Assembly: GCA_035476575.1 (NCBI GenBank)
Contig: DATILL010000041.1
Span: 1-24,943, forward strand
Length of the DNA stretch: 24,943 bases
Reading direction: 5' to 3'
Source of the DNA: DATILL01 sp035476575
GTDB taxonomy: Bacteria > Actinomycetota > Actinomycetes > Mycobacteriales > JACQDL01
Made by a program: the position numbers and the translations under genes. Below are positions 1 through 6,653 of the stretch, one piece after another. The notes beneath the pieces are model-generated. The model made no database searches. It saw nothing but the letters and a program-made list of their open reading frames with translations, and was not told the origin of the DNA. Position 1 is the first letter of the stretch, and each line of letters begins with the position of its first letter.

Positions 1-141
1 CTGCGGACACCACCACCGCGTCGTACACCACAACGGCTGGGACGTGAGAATAGCCCACGACGGGCTACCCGAATTTCTACCACCACGCACAATAGACCCA
101 GAACGAAAACCCATCCGCCACCACCGACACCGAAAACGAGC
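1..141. repeat. Left copy of 141-bp terminal inverted repeat
   Basis: By direct comparison, bases 1-141 match the reverse complement of 24803-24943 without mismatch. The first difference is base 142 (A here, C in the other copy). The repeat lies wholly in the coding end of an HNH gene. 141 is also a common maximum k-mer length in short-read assembly, so this is probably a graph break at a longer genomic repeat. Confidence 0.95.
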
Positions 142-172
142 AGGGGTGAGCAGGTGGACATCGGTCGGGTAG
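1..172 (+). CDS. HNH endonuclease (DUF222/13E12-type), C-terminal fragment
   Basis: This is the 3' end of a gene that begins outside the window. Read from base 2 it is open to TAG at 170-172. It starts inside the HNH motif: a Cys-Gly-His-His-His run, then VVHHNGWDV, the usual C-x-x-H-H...H...G-W-x-V ending of HNH nucleases in the DUF222/13E12 repeat family. A Pro- and Arg/His-rich tail (LPEFLPPRTIDPERKP, then RHHRHRKR) follows, also typical of that family. Bases 1-141 are identical to the reverse complement of 24803-24943. The copies diverge at base 142, so this one ends AGVSRWTSVG. Codon use is unlike the rest of the window (AGA, ATA, CTA, TTT, AAA, GAA, CCA), which suggests a different origin. 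These proteins are usually multi-copy; their cellular role is poorly known. Family assignment is good, function uncertain. Confidence 0.75.
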   Translation, partial: CGHHHRVVHHNGWDVRIAHDGLPEFLPPRTIDPERKPIRHHRHRKRAGVSRWTSVG

Positions 173-460
173 AGGCGCCGGTGACCCGTGGGCAGAAGCT
201 GGTGTGCAGTCATCAGCCTGCCCCCGGGTGCCGGTTCGCCCGCATGCGGTGGGACCGAGCCGGTAGGGTTCGGCTGGTGGAGGCGTGGACACCGCTCTGG
301 CGTGTGGTCATTGCAGCGCATGGCATTGCAGCGGTCGTCGTCGTCCTCGACCAGGCCTTGGCCTCGACGGGAGCCTCGACGAGGGCGAGGGTCGTTGACC
401 GGCGGAGGGGGTGAGCTGAGCCCGGTGGTCGGCGGGAACTCACGCGGCGGAACGGTTCGG
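173..460. other. Gene-poor spacer between HNH fragment and amidohydrolase
   Basis: About 290 bases with no convincing gene. Open frames extend through it (for example upstream of the amidohydrolase from 188), but the encoded peptides are Arg/Ser/Gly-rich without family features and look like GC-driven openness. A short Asp/Glu-coding-like run with repeated CCTCGAC/CTCGACG words occurs around 345-385. I see no clear terminator or promoter. Confidence 0.5.
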
Positions 461-1555
461 GTGCCAGGCAGCCTCGGCCGGGGAGTGGTGCTGCGGGGCA
501 GGTTATGGCCGGGCGGCGGCGCGGACGCCTACGACGGCCTGCTCATCGTGGCCGGCGACGGCACCGTGGCCGCGCTGGGCCCGGCCGGGCAGCTCGCCGT
601 ACCCGCTGACCTGCCGGTGCTCGGCGGTCCGGGCCGCTGGATCGGTCCGGGTGTGGTGGACGCGCACGTGCACCTGGCCTTTGGCGGGCCGGCGGAGGCC
701 GTGCGCGGCGGGGTGGTCGGTGTCCGCGACCTCGGTGCCCCGCCGGCCGACGCCTGGGCCTGGCGCACCAGGCCCGGGCCGCTGGGTGGGCCGCCGCCGG
801 GCCAGCCGTGGGTAGCTGTCGCCGGGCCGGTGGTCACCGCGCCGGGCGGGTACCCGTCCCGGTCCTGGGGCGCGGCCGGCTTCGCGGCCTTCGCGAGCTC
901 ACCGGAGGCGGCCGGCCGGCTCGTCCGCGACCTGGCGGCGGACGGCGCCGACCTGATCAAGATCGCGCTGGAGCCAGGCCCCGGCTGGCCGGTGCCGTCC
1001 CCGCCCGTGGTGCGGGCCGTGGTGGACGCCGCGCATCGGGCCGGGCTCGCGGTCACCGCGCACGCGCTGCGGTCCGAGATGGTGGCGCGCGCCCTGGACG
1101 CCGGGGTGGACGAGCTCGCGCACGTCCCGGCACGCCGGCTGCCCGAGCCGTTGGTGCACCGCATCGCCACGGCCGGCATCCCGGTGGTCTCCACGTTGCA
1201 GGCGTTCTTCTCCGGTGGCGACGGGCGGGACGCGGCGGCCAACGCGGCCGACCTGCACCGGGCCGGGGTCCGGCTGCTGTACGGCACCGACCTCGGCAAC
1301 GCCGGGACCCGGCCCGGGGTGGACCCGCGCGAGCTGGACCGGCTGGCGGACGCCGGGCTGGGCCGGCCCGGCGCGCTGCGTGCAGCCACCGAGGGGTCGG
1401 CCGCCGCGGCAGGGATGCGGGCGCCGGGCCTCGGCCGGATCGAGCTCGGCCGGCCGGCGTCGGTCGTGCTGCTGTGCGGCGACCCGCTGGTCGAGCCGGA
1501 GGTGTGGCGGCGGCCGCTGGCCGTGGTCAGCGGCGGCCGGCTGGTGTGTCCATGA
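461..1555 (+). CDS. Metal-dependent amidohydrolase (imidazolonepropionase-like)
   Basis: A cytosolic hydrolase of the amidohydrolase superfamily (TIM barrel plus composite beta-sandwich). The metal-ligand set is visible in order: GPGVVDAHVHLAFGG (HxH after strand 1), DLIKIAL (Lys in the position often carbamylated), VTAHAL, DELAHVP and LLYGTDLGN (final Asp). The C-terminal IELGRPASVVLLCGDPL is the usual return to the sandwich domain (GxxADLVxxxxDPL). The substrate cannot be told; imidazolonepropionase-like and prolidase-like members share this layout. The start is uncertain. GTG at 461 gives 364 residues, a normal length; GTG at 485 or 488 is also possible, and the open frame back to 188 lacks homology-like sequence. 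The DUF2567-like gene follows 61 bases later with its own ribosome site. Confidence 0.8.
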   Translation: MPGSLGRGVVLRGRLWPGGGADAYDGLLIVAGDGTVAALGPAGQLAVPADLPVLGGPGRWIGPGVVDAHVHLAFGGPAEAVRGGVVGVRDLGAPPADAWAWRTRPGPLGGPPPGQPWVAVAGPVVTAPGGYPSRSWGAAGFAAFASSPEAAGRLVRDLAADGADLIKIALEPGPGWPVPSPPVVRAVVDAAHRAGLAVTAHALRSEMVARALDAGVDELAHVPARRLPEPLVHRIATAGIPVVSTLQAFFSGGDGRDAAANAADLHRAGVRLLYGTDLGNAGTRPGVDPRELDRLADAGLGRPGALRAATEGSAAAAGMRAPGLGRIELGRPASVVLLCGDPLVEPEVWRRPLAVVSGGRLVCP

Positions 1556-1616
1556 CGGCCTGTCAAACTGAGGGGAACCGCCACGGCTACTCGGGGCCGG
1601 CCGAAGGGAACACGGG

Positions 1617-2363
1617 ATGAGCGACCCGGCACACGGGCCAGCGCACGGCTGGGCGTACGACCCGGAGCCCGCCGCCGGGTGGGCCGCTGAGCGCGGCGGA
1701 GAGCCCGGCGGCCCGAACCCCGCGGGTCAGGTCGACGAGTGGCCGCCATCCCAGCCGTACCGGCCGCCCCCCTCGGTCTCCCAGCGCCAGCCGGTTCACC
1801 TGGGTGCGGTGCCGGCATACCCGATGAGCCCGGTCCGGCCGGCCCGCCGACGGTCACACCGGCCCCGCCTGGGCGAGATCCGGTGGGCCGTCGTGCTGGT
1901 GGTGGGGCTGGTTCTGGCCGGGCTGCTGGCCGGGCTGCTGTGGGTGCGGCTGGCGCCGCGGCTGCCCTACCAGGTGACCGGGCCGGGCCAGGCGGTCGCC
2001 ACCAGACCGGAGTCGGAGGTGTTCGTCGCGGCCGACGGCTGGTACCTCGTGATCACCCTGGCGATCGGCGTGCTGGCCGGCCTGCTGGCCTGGCTGCCCC
2101 GCCCGGCCCGGGGCTGGCTGATGCCGGCGGCGCTGGCGGCCGGTGGCGTGGCCGGGGCGATAGCGACCAAGATGCTCGGCGAGCTCATGGCTGGGCCGCC
2201 GGCCGCGCAGGCGCTGCGCCAGGTTGGTGCCGTCGTGTTCAGCCCGGTCCGGCTGCGGGCGACGGCGTTTATCATGGCCGAGGGGTTCGTCGCGGTGCTG
2301 GCGTACCTGATCGTGGTCGGCTTCGCGGCCCGTGACGACCTGGGCAACCCGGACCCGGATTGA
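1617..2363 (+). CDS. DUF2567-like membrane protein
   Basis: A 248-residue protein with a Pro/Gly-rich, probably disordered cytoplasmic N-terminus (about residues 1-85) followed by four hydrophobic segments: near 92-112 (WAVVLVVGLVLAGLLAGLLW), 140-162, 168-185 and the C-terminal AEGFVAVLAYLIVVGF. The middle motif ESEVFVAADGWY and the late VRLRATAFIMAEGF resemble the actinobacterial DUF2567 family, whose function is unknown. The ATG at 1617 is preceded by a GAAGGGA ribosome site, and a possible -10 box (CAAACT) lies near 1564-1569. Its TGA stop overlaps the TTG start of the CPBP protease (TTGA), so the two are probably translationally coupled and may act together at the membrane. Family call is moderate; role is not known. 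Confidence 0.65.
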   Translation: MSDPAHGPAHGWAYDPEPAAGWAAERGGEPGGPNPAGQVDEWPPSQPYRPPPSVSQRQPVHLGAVPAYPMSPVRPARRRSHRPRLGEIRWAVVLVVGLVLAGLLAGLLWVRLAPRLPYQVTGPGQAVATRPESEVFVAADGWYLVITLAIGVLAGLLAWLPRPARGWLMPAALAAGGVAGAIATKMLGELMAGPPAAQALRQVGAVVFSPVRLRATAFIMAEGFVAVLAYLIVVGFAARDDLGNPDPD

Positions 2364-3178
2364 CCGTCGGCGCCGCACCGCCGCATGGCCGGCCGGCACC
2401 GCCCGCCGTGGTCACCGACCCGGCCGAGCGGCGCGGGCTGGCGCTGGAGCTGGTGCTCGTCCTCAGTGTCACCCTCGGGCTGTCCGGGCTGCGCAGCCTG
2501 CTGGCCCTGCTGGACGCGCTGCTGCGACCGAGGCCGCTGAGCGCCCAGGCGGTGTCCCTGAACCCGCCGCAGGCCGCCGCCCAGCTTGTCGACCTGCTCT
2601 TCCAGCTTGCCGGGGTGCTGCAGCTCGCGGCGTGGGGCGGGCTGGGCGCGTACCTGCTCTGGCGGAGCGGGATCGGGCCGGCGGCAATCGGCCTGGTCCG
2701 CGGCCCCCCCGGCACGCTCGGCCGGGACGCTGGGGCCGGTGCCGGGCTAGCCGCGCTGGTCGGCGTACCCGGGCTGGGGCTCTACCTGCTCGCCCGGGCA
2801 CTGGACCTGAACCTGACCGTGCTGCCGACCACCCTCGGCGGGGCGTGGTGGCGGACCCCGGTGCTGATCCTGGCCGCGGCCGGCAACGCCTGGGCCGAGG
2901 AGGTGCTGGTGGTCGGCTACCTGGTCACCCGACTGCGCCAGCTCGGTGTCGCGGAGCACGCCGCCCTGCTCGGCTCGGCGGTGCTGCGCGGGTCGTACCA
3001 CCTGTACCAGGGCTTCGGCGGTGGGCTGGGCAACCTGCTGATGGGCCTGCTCTTCGGCTGGTTCTGGCAGCGTACGAACCGGCTGTGGCCGCTGGTCGTC
3101 GCGCACACGCTGCTCGACACGGTGGCCTTTGTCGGCTACGCGCTGCTGCGCGGCCACGTCTCCTGGCTCCCCGGCTGA
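2360..3178 (+). CDS. CPBP-family intramembrane metalloprotease
   Basis: A 272-residue polytopic membrane protein of the CPBP (CAAX protease and bacteriocin-processing, Abi) family. The conserved motifs are seen near the C-terminus: the Glu-Glu pair in AEEVLVVGYLVTRLRQLG (residues 180-181), SYHLYQGFGGGLGNLLMG carrying His214, and the final His in VVAHTLLDTVAFVG (His249). These residues form the predicted intramembrane active site. About six to eight hydrophobic segments span the rest. The TTG at 2360 overlaps the upstream stop, and no better ATG/GTG is available close by. CPBP proteins process or degrade membrane peptides, and some confer bacteriocin immunity; the substrate here is unknown. 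A Gly-Tyr replaces the Arg often seen after the EE pair. Confidence 0.8.
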   Translation: MTVGAAPPHGRPAPPAVVTDPAERRGLALELVLVLSVTLGLSGLRSLLALLDALLRPRPLSAQAVSLNPPQAAAQLVDLLFQLAGVLQLAAWGGLGAYLLWRSGIGPAAIGLVRGPPGTLGRDAGAGAGLAALVGVPGLGLYLLARALDLNLTVLPTTLGGAWWRTPVLILAAAGNAWAEEVLVVGYLVTRLRQLGVAEHAALLGSAVLRGSYHLYQGFGGGLGNLLMGLLFGWFWQRTNRLWPLVVAHTLLDTVAFVGYALLRGHVSWLPG

Positions 3179-3231
3179 CATCCCGCGAGGTCAGCCCAGC
3201 TCATCGGCGCGCCGAAGACCGCCTGCTCCAC

Positions 3232-3237
3232 TATCGT
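3232..3237 (+). promoter_or_regulatory. Leaderless -10 box of glycosyltransferase
   Basis: TATCGT ends 8 nt before the GTG start at 3246. This matches the TANNNT-then-start arrangement of leaderless actinobacterial genes and supports that start codon. No Shine-Dalgarno sequence is seen. Confidence 0.5.
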
Positions 3238-3245
3238 GATGCGCC

Positions 3246-4499
3246 GTGGCGACCGATGACGCGCAGACGCGCCGGCCCAGGCTGAAGATTCTGGACGTCT
3301 CGCCACGGATCGCCATCCCGGCTCGGCGGGGCTCCGCCGTCCGGGTCTTCAACCTGCTGTGCCGGCTCGGCCGGTCGCACGAGGTGGTCGGGTTCTCCCA
3401 GGCGCGCGCCAGCCGGCTGCTCTCGGTCCCCACCGTCCGGGAGGTACAGCACTCCTCGTCGTACGTCGACCTCCAGTTCTCGCATCCGCTGGCGTCGCTG
3501 GTCGGCGAGATCGCGGAGCGGTCGTGGGTGAGCGCGCCGATCCTGAGTGGTGCCGCGCTCGGCCTGACCCGGCCCGCCCGGCTCAACGGGCTCATCCGCT
3601 GGGCCGACGTCGTGCTCGTCGAGTTTCCCTGGCAGTTCGGGTACTGCCGGCGGCAACGCCCGAACGCACCGCTCGTCTACGCGTCGCACAACATCGAGGT
3701 AGACAAGTTCAGCTCGTACGCCGAGGCCGCGAACGCCCGCTTCCGGCGGCCCTGGCTGGAGCGCATCCGGCGGGCCGAGGCGGACGCCGTGGCGCACGCC
3801 GACGTCGTGCTCACGGTCAGCGCGGCTGACAGCGACCGGTTCGTGTCCCAGTACGGCGCCGACCCGGCGCGGGTGATCGAGATCCCGAACGGCGCTGACA
3901 CCGAGCGCTACCAGCCGGTGACCCGGGAGGAGCGGGCGGAGGCCAAGCGGGTGCTCGGCCTGCCGGACCGCCCGACCGTGTTCTTCACGGGCGGGAACGT
4001 GCCGCCGAACAAGGTCGCCGCGGAGTGGGTACGGCGGCTCGCGACGCAGGAGGACCGGTTCACGTTCCTGCTGCTCGGGGAGGTGGGGCAGCCGCGGGTC
4101 GAGGGCGGCCTGGTCGAGGGCGGCTTGGTCGAGGGCGGCCTGGTCGAGACGGGGATGGTCAAGGACATCGGCCCGTACCTGCGGGCGGCCGACCTGTCCC
4201 TGGTCCCGGTGGCGCACGGCGGCGGGACGAAGATCAAGCTGCTGGAGTCGCTGGCGGCGGGGCTGCCCACGGTGACCTTCGCCGAGGCGCTGCACGGGAC
4301 GGCGTTCCTGGACGGCGAGCACGTGCTGGTGGCGGACAAGAGCGTGGAGTCTCTCAGCAGCGCGCTGCACAAGCTGGCCGACGACCCGTTGCTCGCCGAC
4401 CGGCTCGGCACGGCCGCGCGGCATCTCATGGTCAAGCGGTATAGCTGGGACAGCATCGCCGAGCAGCTCGACAAGGTCCTCGTCGAGGTCGTCCGCTGA
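3246..4499 (+). CDS. GT4-like glycosyltransferase with internal tandem repeat
   Basis: A 417-residue GT-B fold glycosyltransferase resembling family 4. The N-terminal domain begins KILDVSPRIAIPARRGSAVRV (acceptor side) and includes YASHNIEVDKFSSY. The C-terminal donor domain has IPNGADTERYQP, FFTGGNVPPNKVAAEWV and LRAADLSLVPVAHGGGTKIKLLESLAAGLPTV, where the Glu of LLES and GLP region normally contacts the nucleotide sugar. The likely role is transfer of a sugar to a cell-envelope or exopolysaccharide acceptor; donor and acceptor are unknown. The start GTG at 3246 is supported by a leaderless -10. Oddity: codons at 4098-4148 are a tandem repeat (VEGGL three times plus VE) placed between LLGEVGQP and the G-x-V-x-D-I-x-P-Y-L segment, where relatives have a short loop. 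No other envelope-biosynthesis genes are adjacent. Confidence 0.8.
   Translation: MATDDAQTRRPRLKILDVSPRIAIPARRGSAVRVFNLLCRLGRSHEVVGFSQARASRLLSVPTVREVQHSSSYVDLQFSHPLASLVGEIAERSWVSAPILSGAALGLTRPARLNGLIRWADVVLVEFPWQFGYCRRQRPNAPLVYASHNIEVDKFSSYAEAANARFRRPWLERIRRAEADAVAHADVVLTVSAADSDRFVSQYGADPARVIEIPNGADTERYQPVTREERAEAKRVLGLPDRPTVFFTGGNVPPNKVAAEWVRRLATQEDRFTFLLLGEVGQPRVEGGLVEGGLVEGGLVETGMVKDIGPYLRAADLSLVPVAHGGGTKIKLLESLAAGLPTVTFAEALHGTAFLDGEHVLVADKSVESLSSALHKLADDPLLADRLGTAARHLMVKRYSWDSIAEQLDKVLVEVVR
4098..4148 (+). repeat. 15-bp in-frame tandem repeat (3.4 copies)
   Basis: The unit GTCGAGGGCGGCCTG occurs at 4098-4112, 4113-4127 (one change, C to T) and 4128-4142, plus a partial unit to 4148. It encodes VEGGL x3 in a surface loop of the glycosyltransferase. 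Near-identical units imply recent slippage. Confidence 0.95.
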
Positions 4500-4559
4500 G
4501 CCCGTGACTTGAGGCGGCCGGGACCGGGGCCGGGGCTCCCGGGACCGGCGCTGCCGGCG

Positions 4560-5237
4560 CTAGTTCAGGCCGGTGGGGGCGGGCAGCTCCGACAGCGGTG
4601 CCGGCACGACGCGCAGGGTGCGCAGCATGGTGGTCTCCCGGGTCAGCAGCCGCGCCTCGGCCAGCAGCCGCTCCCGGCTGGAGGACTGCTCCAGCAGCGC
4701 CTGCTGGTCCTCCATGGTCAGCAGCGCCGCCGAGGCGACCAGGAAGGAGAGCACCCCCGGGTCCTCCGGCAGCTCGGGCCGGTTGACCCGCCCACCCCGG
4801 GCAGTGGCCACCGCGGCAACGTACTTGAGGAACAGGGCACCCACCCCGGGCACCAGCAGCGTCGCCTCGCCGGCCGGGTCCGCGGCGTCGGCCAGCCACT
4901 CCACGGTGCCCACCAGGTACGGCCGGCTGACCGGGTCGACCTCCAGCAGCCGGAACCGCCGTGTCCCCGCCGCCACGATGTCGAACTTCCCGTCCGGATG
5001 CCGGGTCACCTGCCGCAGCTCGGCCGCGCAGCCCACCTCGTGCAGCGCGGCGACGGCGTCCGTCCCGACCTCCCAGCCCTGCCGGATCGCGACCACGCCG
5101 AGCTCCCGGACGCGGTCCTCCTGGGTGACCAGCTCGCGCACCAGCTCGCGGTACCGCTCCTCGAAGATGTGCAGCGGCAGCACCATGCCCGGGAAGAGCA
5201 CCGTTCCAAGCGGGAAGAGGGGGATCGACTCCGGCAC
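4560..5237 (-). CDS. LON substrate-binding domain protein
   Basis: A 225-residue stand-alone LON N-terminal-type domain protein. The hallmark start ESIPLFPLGTVLFPGMVLPL, then HIFEERYRELVREL, is followed by the GTRRFRLLE strand typical of the LON/PUA-like beta fold, with a helical C-terminal part (SAALLTMEDQQALLEQSS). There is no ATPase or Ser-Lys protease domain, so it is not Lon protease itself; a role in peptide or substrate recognition is presumed. The GTG at 5237 is preceded at 7 nt by TAAACT, a leaderless -10, and this start gives the canonical N-terminus. It is divergent from hisD, an arrangement I recall as common in actinobacteria. It converges with the glycosyltransferase across a 60-base GC-rich spacer carrying two CCGGGACCGG words. 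Confidence 0.85.
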   Translation of the reverse strand: MPESIPLFPLGTVLFPGMVLPLHIFEERYRELVRELVTQEDRVRELGVVAIRQGWEVGTDAVAALHEVGCAAELRQVTRHPDGKFDIVAAGTRRFRLLEVDPVSRPYLVGTVEWLADAADPAGEATLLVPGVGALFLKYVAAVATARGGRVNRPELPEDPGVLSFLVASAALLTMEDQQALLEQSSSRERLLAEARLLTRETTMLRTLRVVPAPLSELPAPTGLN

Positions 5238-5244
5238 GCACCCG

Positions 5245-5250
5245 AGTTTA
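5245..5250 (-). promoter_or_regulatory. Leaderless -10 box of LON-domain gene
   Basis: On the minus strand TAAACT lies 7 nt before the GTG start at 5237. This fits leaderless transcription and fixes the start. Confidence 0.5.
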
Positions 5251-5293
5251 GGTGGTCGCATCGGGCAGCCGCCGGGCCCGGCACCGGCGACAG

Positions 5294-5299
5294 TAGGCT
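5294..5299 (+). promoter_or_regulatory. Probable -10 box of the his operon
   Basis: TAGGCT at 5294-5299 would start transcription near 5306. That is downstream of the in-frame ATG at 5301, so it argues for the later hisD ATG at 5364 with a leader of nearly 60 nt. The leader contains no run of His codons or attenuator-like stem. Confidence 0.45.
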
Positions 5300-5363
5300 G
5301 ATGCCCAGCTCCGCTGAGGCCCTGCCGCGACCCGGCACCGGCGAACCGAGGAAGGCCCCGACC

Positions 5364-6653
5364 ATGCCCCAGCGCATCGACCTGCGTGGCTCCACGACCG
5401 ACCCCCGCGACGTGCTCCCCCGCGCCGTGCTCGACGTCGAGGCCGCGCTGGACGGCGTCCGCCGGATCTGCGACGACGTACGCGAGCGCGGCGGCGAGGC
5501 GGTCCGCGAGTACACCGCGCGCTTCGACGGCGTCGAGCTGGCCGAGGCGCGGGTGCCGGCCGAGACGCTGCGCCTGTCCCTCGACGCGCTGGACCCGGCG
5601 GTCCGGGCCGCGCTGGAGGAGGCCATCGACCGGACCCGGGCGGTGCACGCCGCCCAGCGCCGTACTGACGAGACCGTCGAGGTTCGCCCCGGCCTGCGGG
5701 TGACCGAGCGGTTCGTCCCGGTCGGCCGGGTCGGCCTCTACGTCCCCGGCGGCGTCGTCGCGCTCCCGTCCAGCGTCGTGATGAACGTCGTCCCGGCCCA
5801 GGTCGCCGGGGTGGGGTCGATCGCGCTGGCCTCCTCGCCCAAGGTCGCGTACGGCGGCCTGCCGCACCCCGAGATCCTGGCCGCCTGCGCGCTGCTCGGC
5901 GTCGAGGAGGTGTACGCCGCTGGCGGGGCGGTCGCCGTGGCCATGTTCGCCTACGGCACCGCCGAGTGCGCCCGGGTCGACCTGGTGACCGGGCCGGGCA
6001 ACGTCTACACCGCGGCGGCCAAGCGGCACGTCAAGGGTGTCGTCGGCATCGACTCCGAGGCCGGGCCGTCCGAGGTCGCGATCCTGGCCGACGACACCGC
6101 CGTGCCCGAGTGGGTGGCTGCCGACATCGTCGCGCAGGCCGAGCACGACGAGCTGTCGAGCTGCCTGCTGGTCACGGCGAGCGAACAGCTCCTCGAGGCG
6201 GTGGCCGACGAGGTGGCCCGGCAGGTCGCGGCCACGCCGCACCAGGCCCGGGTGGAGAAGGCGCTGGCCGGCCAGTCGGCGTACGTGCTGGTCGACGACC
6301 TCGACGCCGGCCTGGCCGTGGTGGACGCCTGGGCGCCGGAGCACCTGGAGGTGCACACGGTCGACCCCGCCGCGGTGGCCGCCCGGGCGCGCAACGCCGG
6401 CGCGATCTTCGTCGGGCCGTACGCCCCGGTGCCGCTCGGCGACTACCTGGCCGGGTCCAACCACGTGCTGCCCACCGGGGGCACCGCCCGGCACTCCGGC
6501 GGCCTGTCGGTGCAGAGCTTCCTGCGCGGCATCCATGTGGTCGAGTGCACCCGCGAGGCGCTGGCCGAGGCGGCGCCGCACGTGGCCGCGCTGGGGGGCG
6601 CCGAGGAGCTGCACGCGCACGTCAACGCCGTCCAGATCCGGGGGCAGGGATGA
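5364..6653 (+). CDS. hisD: Histidinol dehydrogenase
   Basis: Catalyses the last two steps of histidine synthesis, NAD-dependent oxidation of L-histidinol to L-histidine via histidinal, as a zinc enzyme in the cytosol. The 429 residues match the family length. Recognisable blocks are RFVPVGRVGLYVPGG, DLVTGPGNVYTAAAKRHVKG, EAGPSEVAILAD, VAQAEHDELSSCLLVT (Gln-x-x-His ligand region), APEHLEVHTVD (general-base Glu-His) and the C-terminal LGDYLAGSNHVLPTGGTARHSGGLSV. The ATG at 5364 is chosen because an AGGAAG ribosome site precedes it and the protein then begins RIDLRG, as in relatives. It is the first gene of the his operon, and its TGA overlaps the hisC ATG. Confidence 0.97.
   Translation: MPQRIDLRGSTTDPRDVLPRAVLDVEAALDGVRRICDDVRERGGEAVREYTARFDGVELAEARVPAETLRLSLDALDPAVRAALEEAIDRTRAVHAAQRRTDETVEVRPGLRVTERFVPVGRVGLYVPGGVVALPSSVVMNVVPAQVAGVGSIALASSPKVAYGGLPHPEILAACALLGVEEVYAAGGAVAVAMFAYGTAECARVDLVTGPGNVYTAAAKRHVKGVVGIDSEAGPSEVAILADDTAVPEWVAADIVAQAEHDELSSCLLVTASEQLLEAVADEVARQVAATPHQARVEKALAGQSAYVLVDDLDAGLAVVDAWAPEHLEVHTVDPAAVAARARNAGAIFVGPYAPVPLGDYLAGSNHVLPTGGTARHSGGLSVQSFLRGIHVVECTREALAEAAPHVAALGGAEELHAHVNAVQIRGQG

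Noticed and set aside
188..460. N-terminal extension of the amidohydrolase from the ATG at 188
   Set aside because: The extra 91 residues are Arg/Ser/Gly-rich with no domain features, and the family start aligns near GVVLRGRL.
529..1857. Long minus-strand open frame opposite the amidohydrolase
   Set aside because: It is Arg/Pro/Ser-rich, has no motifs, and spans two well-supported genes; a typical GC-rich shadow frame.
5301..5363. hisD start at ATG 5301
   Set aside because: It lies right after the TAGGCT -10 box and before the expected transcript start; the ATG at 5364 has a ribosome site and gives the conserved N-terminus.
4509..5363. Upstream extension of the hisD frame across the LON-domain gene
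   Set aside because: It is antisense to a clearly conserved minus-strand gene and lacks any dehydrogenase-like sequence.
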